Part shown: in pieces, positions 24,186 through 32,929 of the stretch
How the letters are laid out: each line of letters starts with the position of its first letter
Numbering within the stretch: position 1 is the stretch's first letter
DNA from: Mycobacterium sp. NS-7484
GTDB taxonomy: Bacteria > Actinomycetota > Actinomycetes > Mycobacteriales > Mycobacteriaceae
Direction of reading: 5' to 3'
NCBI RefSeq assembly: GCF_001953975.1
Contig: NZ_MBEJ01000031.1
Span: forward strand, 1-42,294
Length of the DNA stretch: 42,294 bases
Program-made: the position numbers and the translations under genes
Notes under the pieces: model-generated
Databases searched by the model: none
Seen by the model: the letters and a program-made list of their open reading frames with translations, nothing else
Told to the model about the DNA's origin: nothing

Positions 24186-24215
24186 ACCATACGCACGCCG
24201 GTGTCCGCAGCGCAA
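24186..24215 (-). promoter_or_regulatory. Promoter of the riboswitch-exporter transcript
   Basis: Minus strand TTGCGC (24215-24210) and TATGGT (24191-24186), 18 bp apart. The predicted transcription start, around 24178-24180, is at the foot of the riboswitch P1 stem. A near-palindrome, CTTATCGGCCAATAAG (24235-24250), lies 20 bp upstream and might be a regulator site. Confidence 0.45.
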
Positions 24216-24296
24216 ACCGCTCCCGACGAAAGTGCTTATCGGCCAATAAGTTTGGGAATCGACACGAGAAAGTTCGGGTGTCCTGACAAATCCGAT

Positions 24297-26672
<2,376 letters not shown>

Positions 26673-26675
26673 CGG

Positions 26676-27104
26676 TTAGCGCGACTCCTGGATACGGACC
26701 ATGTTGCCGGCGGGATCGCGAAGTGCGCAGTCCCGCACACCGTATGGTTGCTCAGTCGGTTCCTGGACCACTTCGACGTCTCCGGCCTGCACTTTTTCGA
26801 ATGTACTGTCGAGATCTTTGGTGGCGAGCAGCAGTGTTCCGAAAGTACCCTTCGCCATCATCTCGGCGATGGTGCGGCGCTCGTCATCCGTGAGCCCGGG
26901 CGTGGCAAACGGCGGGTAGAGCACGACAGAGGTGTCGGGCTGGTTCGGCGGCCCCACCGTGATCCAACGCATCTTGTCCTTGCCGACGTCGAGGCGGACC
27001 TCGAAGCCGAGGATGTCGCGATAGAACGCCAGGGACTCCTCCGGATCGTCGAGGGGAAGCATGCTGGAGTGGATTGTGATGTCTGTGCTGTTCATGTCGT
27101 TCAC
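26676..27104 (-). CDS. VOC (glyoxalase/bleomycin-resistance) superfamily protein
   Basis: A 142-residue single VOC protein. It has paired beta-alpha-beta-beta-beta modules: ITIHSSMLPLDDPEESLAFYRDILGFEVR at the start, and YGVRDCALRDPAGNMVRIQES at the end, the latter holding the Asp-Pro-x-Gly-Asn turn and terminal metal-site Gln/Glu region typical of the family. I chose GTG 27104 because it overlaps the AraC stop as GTGA; ATG 27095 gives a protein 3 residues shorter and is the alternative. VOC proteins range from glyoxalases to drug-binding resistance proteins; the position between AraC and a UvrA-like ATPase suggests a role in sensing or handling a toxic compound. Confidence 0.85.
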   Translation of the reverse strand: MNDMNSTDITIHSSMLPLDDPEESLAFYRDILGFEVRLDVGKDKMRWITVGPPNQPDTSVVLYPPFATPGLTDDERRTIAEMMAKGTFGTLLLATKDLDSTFEKVQAGDVEVVQEPTEQPYGVRDCALRDPAGNMVRIQESR

Positions 27105-27535
27105 GCTAGGTGGAGACGGGTGGCCGGCGCTTCTTGATTCCTGATCGGTTTGGTGACCTGCTTCTCGACGCACGACGGCATGCCTTCCGTAACTCCGGCG
27201 GTCTGCTGCCGATACGCACTCGGCGGGATGCCGACGAGTTCGGTGAACCGGGTGCTGAACGTGCCGAGCGACGCACAGCCGACGGCGAAACACACCTCGG
27301 TGACCGACATGTCACCGCGGCGCAGCAGCGCCATCGCGCGCTCGATGCGACGCGTCATCAGATATGAATACGGGGATTCGCCGTAGGCGATCTTGAACTG
27401 CCTGCTGAGGTGCCCGGCAGACATGTTGACCCCGCGGGCAAGCGCTTCGACGTTCAGCGGTTGCGCGTACTCGCGGTCGATGCGGTCCCGGACCCGGCGC
27501 AGCAGCTTGAGATCGGCTAGCGGTTGGTCGGCCAC
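27101..27535 (-). CDS. AraC family transcriptional regulator, HTH domain only
   Basis: A 144-residue protein made almost wholly of the AraC-type double HTH (about 10-110). It includes LNVEALARGVNMSAGHLSRQFK, YLMTRRIERAMALL, and the second HTH DMSVTEVCFAVGCASLGTFSTRF ending ELVGIPPSAYR. There is no ligand-binding domain, so it resembles the SoxS/MarA size class, with a short extra C-terminus. GTG 27535 has a strong leaderless -10 (TACTAT) 7 nt upstream. It is the first gene of the AraC-VOC-UvrA-like operon and probably its activator. Confidence 0.9.
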   Translation of the reverse strand: MADQPLADLKLLRRVRDRIDREYAQPLNVEALARGVNMSAGHLSRQFKIAYGESPYSYLMTRRIERAMALLRRGDMSVTEVCFAVGCASLGTFSTRFTELVGIPPSAYRQQTAGVTEGMPSCVEKQVTKPIRNQEAPATRLHLA

Positions 27536-27542
27536 ATCGGCG

Positions 27543-27548
27543 ATAGTA
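27543..27548 (-). promoter_or_regulatory. Leaderless -10 element of the araC-VOC-uvrA operon
   Basis: Minus strand TACTAT ends 7 nt before GTG 27535. It lies in the 16-bp gap after the MFS gene, so the operon has its own promoter despite the tight spacing. Confidence 0.55.
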
Positions 27549-27551
27549 CGG

Positions 27552-28808
27552 CTACGGTGCGGTGTCAGCGGTTCGGCGCGGAGCCCACTTCGATGCCCAC
27601 CTCGACACTGCGGCCAGCGCGCCCAGACCGATGGACAGGACGACGATGATCGCGAATCCCCACCGTGATCCGTGCTCCTCGGATATCACGCCGGCAAGCG
27701 CCGCCCCGATGGCGTTGCCTCCGATCAGGGCGCTGGAGAGCGTGCTCATGTAGAGGCTGTCCCGGCCGGCCGGGGTGTGCTCGCCGGCAAGTTGGTAAAC
27801 GGTGACGATGATCGGTCCGATACCTAGCCCCAGCAACGCGAGTACCGCTGCCAGCAGCCAAGTTTCGGTGACCATGACCATCGCTGCGCTGACCGCAACC
27901 GCCAGGGCGGCGGCCGCCAGCCATCGTCGATACAAGCTCGTCGACGTCTGGATCAGCCCGACGCCGATCGACGCAGCACCCGAACCGACGCCGAAACCCG
28001 CATAGATCAGACCCGCGTTGGAGATGGCGCCGTGCTCCTGGGCGAAAGCGATCACCGAGGTGACCTGGCAGCCCAGCAGAGCACCGATCACGGTCATCGT
28101 CGCGATCAAGGTGAACCGGTCGCTGCGCAGCAGGGTGGTCAGCGGTGCCGCCGAGGCCGACTGTGCGGTCACCCGCGGCACCATCTGGGCACTGCGGTGA
28201 CGGCTGAACAGGAAACCGAAAACAACCACGATCGCGATGCACGCCACCAAGGGGGTGGATGCCGCGGCGTAGGACAATATGCCGACGATCACCGGCCCGA
28301 ACACGAATGTCAGTTCGTCGGCCAATGTCTCGTAACCGAAGGCTGCGCCTTTGACTCTGGTGCGCTCGTCGGCGGGCACGTGAGCGTCGATCACGGTGGT
28401 CCAGCGGACCCGGGCGAACGGCCCTACCGGGATGACGGTCAACCCGGTGAGCACGGCGACGGCCAGGAGCAGCGGCAGTTGCCCGGCAGCGGTGGCGATC
28501 ACCGATGCGACCGCCAGAGCGTTGGCGACCAGCAGCACATAGCCGACGCGGCGTTGACCGAAACGGTCCGCGCAACTGCCGGCCAACGGACCGCCGATCG
28601 CCGCGCCCAGCGCATAGCACCCGCCGGCCAGGCCGCCGTCGGCGATCGAGTCGCGGACAGCGGCGACGTACGCGCTGATACCCAACGTGAGCATCGCGAT
28701 CGGAAGTCGCGCGACCAGCGCGATCGGGAAGAACGAAAGCCCGGAGTGACGGGACAGGAAGCGCAGCGGCTTGCCGGCAACCGCGCCGGCGGTAGTGGTG
28801 GTGGTCAA
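27552..28808 (-). CDS. MFS transporter
   Basis: A 418-residue major facilitator with about 12 hydrophobic segments. The loop between helices 2 and 3 reads LAGSCADRFGQRRVGY, matching the GxxxDRxGRR signature. The substrate is not evident; the closest general type is the drug or sugar-phosphate efflux group with one repeat turned into a short central loop (FSRHRSAQMVPRVTAQ). The start is TTG 28808, giving MTTTTTAGAVAG, with AAGG 7 nt upstream. A 6-codon upstream frame (ATG 28825) ends in a TTGA overlap with it. Transcribed toward the AraC gene, 16 bp away. Confidence 0.87.
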   Translation of the reverse strand: MTTTTTAGAVAGKPLRFLSRHSGLSFFPIALVARLPIAMLTLGISAYVAAVRDSIADGGLAGGCYALGAAIGGPLAGSCADRFGQRRVGYVLLVANALAVASVIATAAGQLPLLLAVAVLTGLTVIPVGPFARVRWTTVIDAHVPADERTRVKGAAFGYETLADELTFVFGPVIVGILSYAAASTPLVACIAIVVVFGFLFSRHRSAQMVPRVTAQSASAAPLTTLLRSDRFTLIATMTVIGALLGCQVTSVIAFAQEHGAISNAGLIYAGFGVGSGAASIGVGLIQTSTSLYRRWLAAAALAVAVSAAMVMVTETWLLAAVLALLGLGIGPIIVTVYQLAGEHTPAGRDSLYMSTLSSALIGGNAIGAALAGVISEEHGSRWGFAIIVVLSIGLGALAAVSRWASKWAPRRTADTAP

Positions 28809-28825
28809 CGATCAGCCTTGTTCAT
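28805..28825 (-). CDS. Possible six-residue upstream ORF before the MFS gene
   Basis: ATG at 28825 begins MNKADR and stops with TGA that overlaps the MFS TTG start as TTGA. The frame contains the AAGG that would serve as ribosome binding site for the TTG. It could provide translational coupling to a weak start codon; it could also be chance. Confidence 0.3.
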   Translation of the reverse strand: MNKADR

Positions 28826-28924
28826 AGGGACGCCGAAGCGGTGTGCCGACGTCCCACCAACACCGTCGACACCCGGACCCAATGACTAGGACGCGTGCGT
28901 CCCGACATAGCTGCGTGCCGTTTC

Positions 28925-28954
28925 AGGTTAGATCTGGGACTTTGCGGCAGTCAA
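28925..28954 (-). promoter_or_regulatory. Promoter of the MFS gene
   Basis: Minus strand TTGACT (28954-28949) and TAACCT (28930-28925) with 18 bp spacing. This gives a 5' leader of roughly 110 nt before TTG 28808, unusually long for this window. Confidence 0.5.
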
Positions 28955-29006
28955 ATGAGCTGTGACACAGAGCTGTAGGACGGCGGTTTGGTGGCTCGGA
29001 CGACAA

Positions 29007-30266
29007 CTAGGCCGGTGCACCCAGCCGATACACCGCGCCGGCGTAGTCGTCGGTGATGTACACCGCGCCGTCCGGACCGGTCACCGCCGCGACCGGGCGT
29101 CCCCAGCGGCTGCCGTCGTCGGCCTGGAACCCGCCCACCAACGTCTGCTGCGGGCTCAATGTGCCGTTGTGCCAAGGAAAGAACGACACTTCGGGGGCTT
29201 GCGGGTGCTGCCGGTTCCAGGAGCCGTGCACCCCGACGAGGGCTCCGGGTCCGTAGGGTGGCGGCAGTTGCGCGAAACTCATCCCCAGCGGAGCCGAGTG
29301 GGCGCCCAGCGTCTGCTCGACGGGAGCCAGTGCCGCGCAATCCAGTTTGGTGCCGTCGGCGTTGGTCTGCATGTCCCGGATGAACCCGGCCGGCGGCGGC
29401 CCGTCGGGATTGCAGTAGGGCCAACCCAATTCGCGTCCCGGCGTCAACTTCGCCACTGACTCCGGTGGGTGGTCGTCCACATAGTCCTGGCGTACCCGGC
29501 CCTGCGGGTCGGCCACGTTGTCCCGGTTGTTCACCGCTGTCCACAGTGCGCCGTCCGGCGCGAAAGCCAACCCGGTGCCGTTGCGTACCCCGGTGGCGAA
29601 CGGTGTCGCGGGACCCCCGCCGGGCGGCACCCGCATGATGGTGGCCCGCGGCGGGGTGGCGGTGCGGTCCTCGGCCGAGACGTTTCCGGTGGAGCCGATC
29701 GAAAAGTACACCGCCCCATCGGATCCCACCGCCACGCTCTTGAGGGCATGGGCATAGGCGCCGTGCAGCTCGGGGCTCTTGGCGTCGGGCAGGTCACCGG
29801 CGACGGTGCGGCGATTGACCGCTCGCCCGTCGACGTAGTCGTAGGCGTCGATCCGGTTGCTCTCGGCCACATACAGTGTCGAGCCGGCGAAGGCCAAGCC
29901 GTGCGGTTGCTCCAGCCCCTCGAGCAGGGGGCGCTGCTCGGGGAGCACCGTCAGCACCTGCCCGGTGGCCGGCACCGACACCAGCAAGGTGCCATCCGGA
30001 GCGAATGCGGCCAGCCGCGCCTTGGGTATCCGCGCGATCACCTCGATCGTCCACCCGGCGGGGACCTGGGCCCGGCGGGGTTCATCGAGCGGGGCCTGGG
30101 CGAACCGCTCGGGCACCTGCAGGAGTACCGAGGCCAAACCTGCCGGCGGTTGCTCGGTGGTCGAGGCCGACGGTGGCGCCGGTTCGGATGTCGGCTCGGC
30201 CGAGCACGCGGCCAGCACGGCCACGGTGATCACTGCGATCGCGCTACGCGCCGCCCAAACCCGCAT
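29007..30266 (-). CDS. PQQ-dependent sugar dehydrogenase-like lipoprotein
   Basis: A 419-residue exported beta-propeller protein of the GSDH (soluble aldose sugar / sorbosone dehydrogenase) family. The N-terminus is a lipoprotein signal with lipobox LAAC, Cys21 as modification site. The propeller has the family landmarks QPHGLAFAG, GVRNGTGLAFAPDGALW, NNRDNV, GRELGWPYCNPDG and the closing GPDGAVYITDDYAGAVYRL. Members oxidise aldose sugars with PQQ in the periplasm; whether this one binds PQQ cannot be told without structural comparison. It overlaps the pirin gene by 23 bp, so both are on one transcript, pirin first. Confidence 0.85.
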   Translation of the reverse strand: MRVWAARSAIAVITVAVLAACSAEPTSEPAPPSASTTEQPPAGLASVLLQVPERFAQAPLDEPRRAQVPAGWTIEVIARIPKARLAAFAPDGTLLVSVPATGQVLTVLPEQRPLLEGLEQPHGLAFAGSTLYVAESNRIDAYDYVDGRAVNRRTVAGDLPDAKSPELHGAYAHALKSVAVGSDGAVYFSIGSTGNVSAEDRTATPPRATIMRVPPGGGPATPFATGVRNGTGLAFAPDGALWTAVNNRDNVADPQGRVRQDYVDDHPPESVAKLTPGRELGWPYCNPDGPPPAGFIRDMQTNADGTKLDCAALAPVEQTLGAHSAPLGMSFAQLPPPYGPGALVGVHGSWNRQHPQAPEVSFFPWHNGTLSPQQTLVGGFQADDGSRWGRPVAAVTGPDGAVYITDDYAGAVYRLGAPA

Positions 30267-30963
30267 TCATCTCCCAAACCAGGATCTCGGTTTCAGTGTC
30301 TGCTGTGACCCGGCCGCCCGCATCGGTGAGCCGGGCGGCGTCACCCGCGCTGAGCGGCCCGGAACCCTCCAGCGTGACGGCGCCACGGGCGATGAACAGG
30401 TGGACGTAGCGGGCCTGCGGCAGTGTCACCGAGTCGCCGGGCTGCAGGCGGGCGCCGTAGAGGGTGGCGTTGCGGTTGTGCAGCGTGACGGCCGCGTCGA
30501 CGACGCCCGACGCGATCGGGGTCAGCGAGTTGGCCAGCTCGATCTCCTGCTGCTGGTAACTCGGCGTCACCCCGGCTTGGTCTGGTAGCACCCACATCTG
30601 CACGAAATGCACTGGATCGCTGTCGGATCCGTTCTTCTCGGAATGCTGAACCCCGGTGCCTGCCGACATTCGTTGGGCCAGACCGGGATAGATCACCCCG
30701 GAATTGCCCATCGAATCCTTATGCGCTAATTGCCCGGACAGCACCCAGGTGACGATCTCCATGTCGCGGTGCGGGTGGGTGTCAAAGCCCGCGCCGGGGG
30801 CGACGATGTCGTCGTTGTTCACCAGCAACAGGCCGTGGTGGGTGTTGGCCGGGTCGTAGTAGTCGGCGAACGAGAACGAATGCCGTGATTGCAGCCAGTC
30901 GGTCGTGCTGGTGCCGCGATCGGCCCCGCGTCGGATGTCGACTGTGGGCGTCCCGGAAGCCAT
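30244..30963 (-). CDS. Pirin family protein (Rv0181c-like)
   Basis: A 239-residue bicupin. The N-terminal cupin has the metal site HPHRDMEIVTWVL (two His), QHSEKN (His and Glu), and the RHSFSFADYYDP block common to bacterial pirins. The C-terminal cupin is metal-free in the family. Bacterial pirins include quercetin 2,3-dioxygenases and redox-linked enzyme regulators; no specific role is claimed. M. tuberculosis has a pirin (Rv0181c) next to sigG; here four genes lie between them. A -10 TAGGCT 6 nt before ATG suggests a leaderless message. Confidence 0.9.
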   Translation of the reverse strand: MASGTPTVDIRRGADRGTSTTDWLQSRHSFSFADYYDPANTHHGLLLVNNDDIVAPGAGFDTHPHRDMEIVTWVLSGQLAHKDSMGNSGVIYPGLAQRMSAGTGVQHSEKNGSDSDPVHFVQMWVLPDQAGVTPSYQQQEIELANSLTPIASGVVDAAVTLHNRNATLYGARLQPGDSVTLPQARYVHLFIARGAVTLEGSGPLSAGDAARLTDAGGRVTADTETEILVWEMNAGLGGA

Positions 30964-30969
30964 GGCGCC

Positions 30970-30975
30970 AGCCTA
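30970..30975 (-). promoter_or_regulatory. Leaderless -10 element of the pirin gene
   Basis: Minus strand TAGGCT ends 6 nt before ATG 30963, with no Shine-Dalgarno between. Confidence 0.45.
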
Positions 30976-31026
30976 CCGATGCCCTTCGCTGACCAACCGG
31001 TGGATCGGGCGGGGCAGGGGCTTAAT

Positions 31027-31812
31027 GTGTTGGACGTGGAACTCAACGGAGCAAGCGCCATCGTCACCGGTGGCGCATCAGGTATCGGCGCGGCGACTGC
31101 CCGCCAGTTGGCTGCCAAGGGAGCCCGCGTCGTCGTGGCTGACCTGCAGGCGGAGAAGGGCGAGGCCCTCGCCAAGGAGATCGGTGGCGCCTTCGTCAGC
31201 GTCGACGTCACCGACACCGCACAGATCGAGGCCGCCGTCAACAAGGCGACCGAGCTCGGCCCGCTGCGTGCACTGGTGAACTCGGCCGGTATCGGCTGGG
31301 CCCAGCGCACTATCGGCAAGGACGGCGAGTTCGCCTCGGCGCACAACCTGGATGCCTACAAGAAGGTCCTGGCGATCAACCTGGTCGGCACCTTCGACTG
31401 CATCCGGCTGGCCGCCACCGCGATGAGCCGCAACGAGCTCACCGACACCGGCGAGCGCGGTGCCATCGTCAACATGACCAGCGTGGCGGCCTTCGACGGC
31501 CAGATCGGGCAGGCCGCCTACTCGTCGTCCAAGGGTGGTGTCGTCGGCCTGACCCTGCCGGTGGCCCGTGACCTGTCCGCGGTCGGCATTCGCGTCAACA
31601 CCGTGGCGCCCGGCCTCATCGACACCCCGATCTACGGCGAAGGCGAGGCGTCGGAGGCGTTCAAGGCCAAGCTCGGCGAGTCGGTGCTGTTCCCGCACCG
31701 CCTCGGCAAGCCCGAAGAGCTGGCCTCGATGGTCGTCGAGCTGCTGACCAACTCGTACATGAACGCCGAGGTGGTCCGCGTCGACGGCGGCATCCGGATG
31801 CCCCCCAAGTAA
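31027..31812 (+). CDS. Short-chain dehydrogenase/reductase (HSD10-like)
   Basis: A 261-residue classical SDR. The NAD-binding [11 protein letters not shown], the Asp of VVVADLQ that prefers NAD(H), NSAGIG, the catalytic Ser in MTSVAAFDG, and YSSSKGG (Tyr and Lys) are all in place; the end [10 protein letters not shown] is typical of actinobacterial 3-hydroxyacyl-CoA dehydrogenase-type members. It probably acts on a hydroxyacyl or steroid substrate in lipid catabolism, by family inference. GTG 31027 follows AGGGG with 6 nt spacing; GTG 31036 (VELNG) is a shorter alternative. The stop codon is the first part of the left terminal repeat of the element downstream. Confidence 0.9.
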   Translation: MLDVELNGASAIVTGGASGIGAATARQLAAKGARVVVADLQAEKGEALAKEIGGAFVSVDVTDTAQIEAAVNKATELGPLRALVNSAGIGWAQRTIGKDGEFASAHNLDAYKKVLAINLVGTFDCIRLAATAMSRNELTDTGERGAIVNMTSVAAFDGQIGQAAYSSSKGGVVGLTLPVARDLSAVGIRVNTVAPGLIDTPIYGEGEASEAFKAKLGESVLFPHRLGKPEELASMVVELLTNSYMNAEVVRVDGGIRMPPK

Positions 31813-31886
31813 CGTCCCTCTGCCGAACAGACACAAACCCGTACCTTTTTGCGCGAAAAGGTACGGGTTTGTGTCTTTTCGCGGAG
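31809..31886 (+). repeat. Left terminal inverted repeat with 21-bp hairpin
   Basis: Arms 31829-31849 and 31856-31876 are exact reverse complements (start AGACACAAACCCGTACC) around the loop TGCGCG. The flanks GTAACGT...CTCTGCCGA (outer) and TTTTCGCG..GAG (inner) match the right repeat. The T-run on both sides means it could also end transcription in both directions, after the SDR gene. Confidence 0.85.
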
Positions 31887-31908
31887 TTATCCACAGGGCA
31901 AATGGGCG

Positions 31909-31943
31909 GATGCTGGCGGTAATGCGCGGTTCCCGTCAGCATC
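31909..31943. repeat. Inverted repeat in the 5' region of the DUF559-like gene
   Basis: GATGCTGGCGG (31909-31919) and its near complement ending CAGCATC (31937-31943) can form a stem just before ATG 31951. It may be the operator of the gene's own HTH domain or a translational hairpin. Confidence 0.4.
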
Positions 31944-31950
31944 GAACGCC

Positions 31951-32823
31951 ATGGGGGTCGATGAGGTGTTCGCTGTCCACGGCGGAGTCGCCACGACGCG
32001 GCAGTTGCTCGCCGCGATCAACGAGCGAACCCTCACCAACCGCGTGCGGGCCGGCACGCTGTTCCGGGTCTGGCACGGGGTGTATTCGCCCCACCCGCCG
32101 GACATGGCGTGCCGCCTCCGTGCGCTCGATCTGGTGGCGGGCCTGCCGATCGTCGCCTGCATGAACACCGCTGCGCAGATCTATGGCTTTGACACCGAAC
32201 CTGATGACCGCGTTCATATCCTCGACCCGGGCGTGCGCATGCGTCCGTCACCGAACCTGATGGTGCACCAGCGAATTGGCGCGCCACTCAAGAAGGTCGA
32301 CGGCCGGCTGCTGACCGCTCCGGCATGGACGGCGATCGAACTGGCCAGGACGCTCAGGCGCCCACGCGCGCTGGCGACGCTTGACGCCGCGCTGCGGAGC
32401 CAGACCTGCACGATGGCCGAACTCGAGAGTGCAGTGAAGGAGCAGCACGGTCGTCGGGGCATCGTCAAAGTGCGTGAGCTGTTGCCGTTGGCAGATCCCA
32501 GGTCCGAATCGCCGATGGAATCAGAGATGCGGCTGGTTTTCCTCGATTGGGGCCTGCCCCCACCGGAGCTGCAATACGAGATCAGGGATCTACACGGAAA
32601 GCTGTGGCGGGTGGACTTCGCCTGGCCGGAACATTGGGTGGTGGCGGAATACGACAGCGTCGACTGGCACGCGAATCCTGAAGCGTTCAAGCATGATCGG
32701 ATGAAATCCGCACGGCTGCACGAGGCCGGATGGACCAGCATTCCCGCGGTCGTCGACGATGTGCGCCGCCACCCGGCTGAGCTGTGCGCACGGATCTACC
32801 GCGCGTTTCACCGCGCCGCCTGA
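31951..32823 (+). CDS. AbiEi-like HTH and DUF559/Vsr-like nuclease domain protein
   Basis: A 290-residue two-domain protein. Residues about 3-45 look like an AbiEi-type winged helix (FAVHGGVATTRQLLAAI, then RVRAGTLFRVWHGVYS). A middle region has the AbiEi-like LTAPAWTAIELARTL block. The C-terminal 90 residues resemble the DUF559/Vsr PD-(D/E)XK fold: Glu in ESEMRLVFLDWG, Asp in LWRVDFAWPEH, and the Glu-x-Asp of VVAEYDSVDWH, followed by HDRMKSARLHEAGW. These give the usual D-x(n)-E-x-D nuclease pattern. I chose ATG 31951; the upstream open frame is the terminal repeat. No AbiEii toxin lies beside it. Annotations call such genes type IV antitoxin, which their nuclease-like half does not support. 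Confidence 0.75.
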   Translation: MGVDEVFAVHGGVATTRQLLAAINERTLTNRVRAGTLFRVWHGVYSPHPPDMACRLRALDLVAGLPIVACMNTAAQIYGFDTEPDDRVHILDPGVRMRPSPNLMVHQRIGAPLKKVDGRLLTAPAWTAIELARTLRRPRALATLDAALRSQTCTMAELESAVKEQHGRRGIVKVRELLPLADPRSESPMESEMRLVFLDWGLPPPELQYEIRDLHGKLWRVDFAWPEHWVVAEYDSVDWHANPEAFKHDRMKSARLHEAGWTSIPAVVDDVRRHPAELCARIYRAFHRAA

Positions 32824-32824
32824 T

Positions 32825-32903
32825 CTCCCGCGAAAAGACACAAACCCGTACCTTTTCGGGCGAAAAGGTACGGGTTTGTGTCTGCTCGGCAGAGGAACGT
32901 TAC
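32825..32903 (-). repeat. Right terminal inverted repeat with 21-bp hairpin
   Basis: Arms 32836-32856 and 32863-32883 are the same 21-base sequences as in the left repeat, around the loop CGGGCG. The repeat starts 2 bp after the stop of the DUF559-like gene and could act as a bidirectional terminator between it and the convergent alcohol dehydrogenase gene. Confidence 0.85.
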
Positions 32904-32914
32904 CAGTCCGACAC

Positions 32915-32929
32915 GGTAGCGGTGCTACC
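32915..32929 (-). terminator. Short hairpin at the alcohol dehydrogenase stop
   Basis: GGTAGC-GGT-GCTACC (plus strand) is a perfect 6-bp stem that includes the stop codon at 32925-32927. No U-run follows on the minus strand; the larger hairpin at 32836-32883 is the more likely terminator. Confidence 0.3.

Larger units (their letters stand above)
31809..32903. mobile_element. 1.1-kb inverted-repeat-bounded unit carrying one DUF559/AbiEi-like gene
   Basis: Two repeats of 78 and 79 bp, inverted relative to each other and about 94% identical (differences: two single bases, two loop bases and one 1-bp indel), enclose a single gene. Each repeat contains its own perfect 21-bp hairpin. The left end begins at the stop codon of the SDR gene; the right end stops 21 bp from the alcohol dehydrogenase stop. 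I could not find a clear target-site duplication. Compositionally it does not stand out from the region. It may be a mobile cassette or a pair of repeats that have gathered around this gene. Confidence 0.55.

Noticed and set aside
24259..24296. Terminator after the UvrA-like gene (GACAC...GTGTC)
   Set aside because: Five-base arms with a 12-base loop and no U-run are too weak to report as a terminator.
31951..32823. AbiE type IV toxin-antitoxin pair
   Set aside because: Only the AbiEi-like N-terminus is present and no nucleotidyltransferase toxin lies nearby.
31809..32903. Standard insertion sequence
   Set aside because: No transposase and no clear target-site duplication were found; the enclosed gene is not a DDE, HUH or serine/tyrosine recombinase by its visible motifs.
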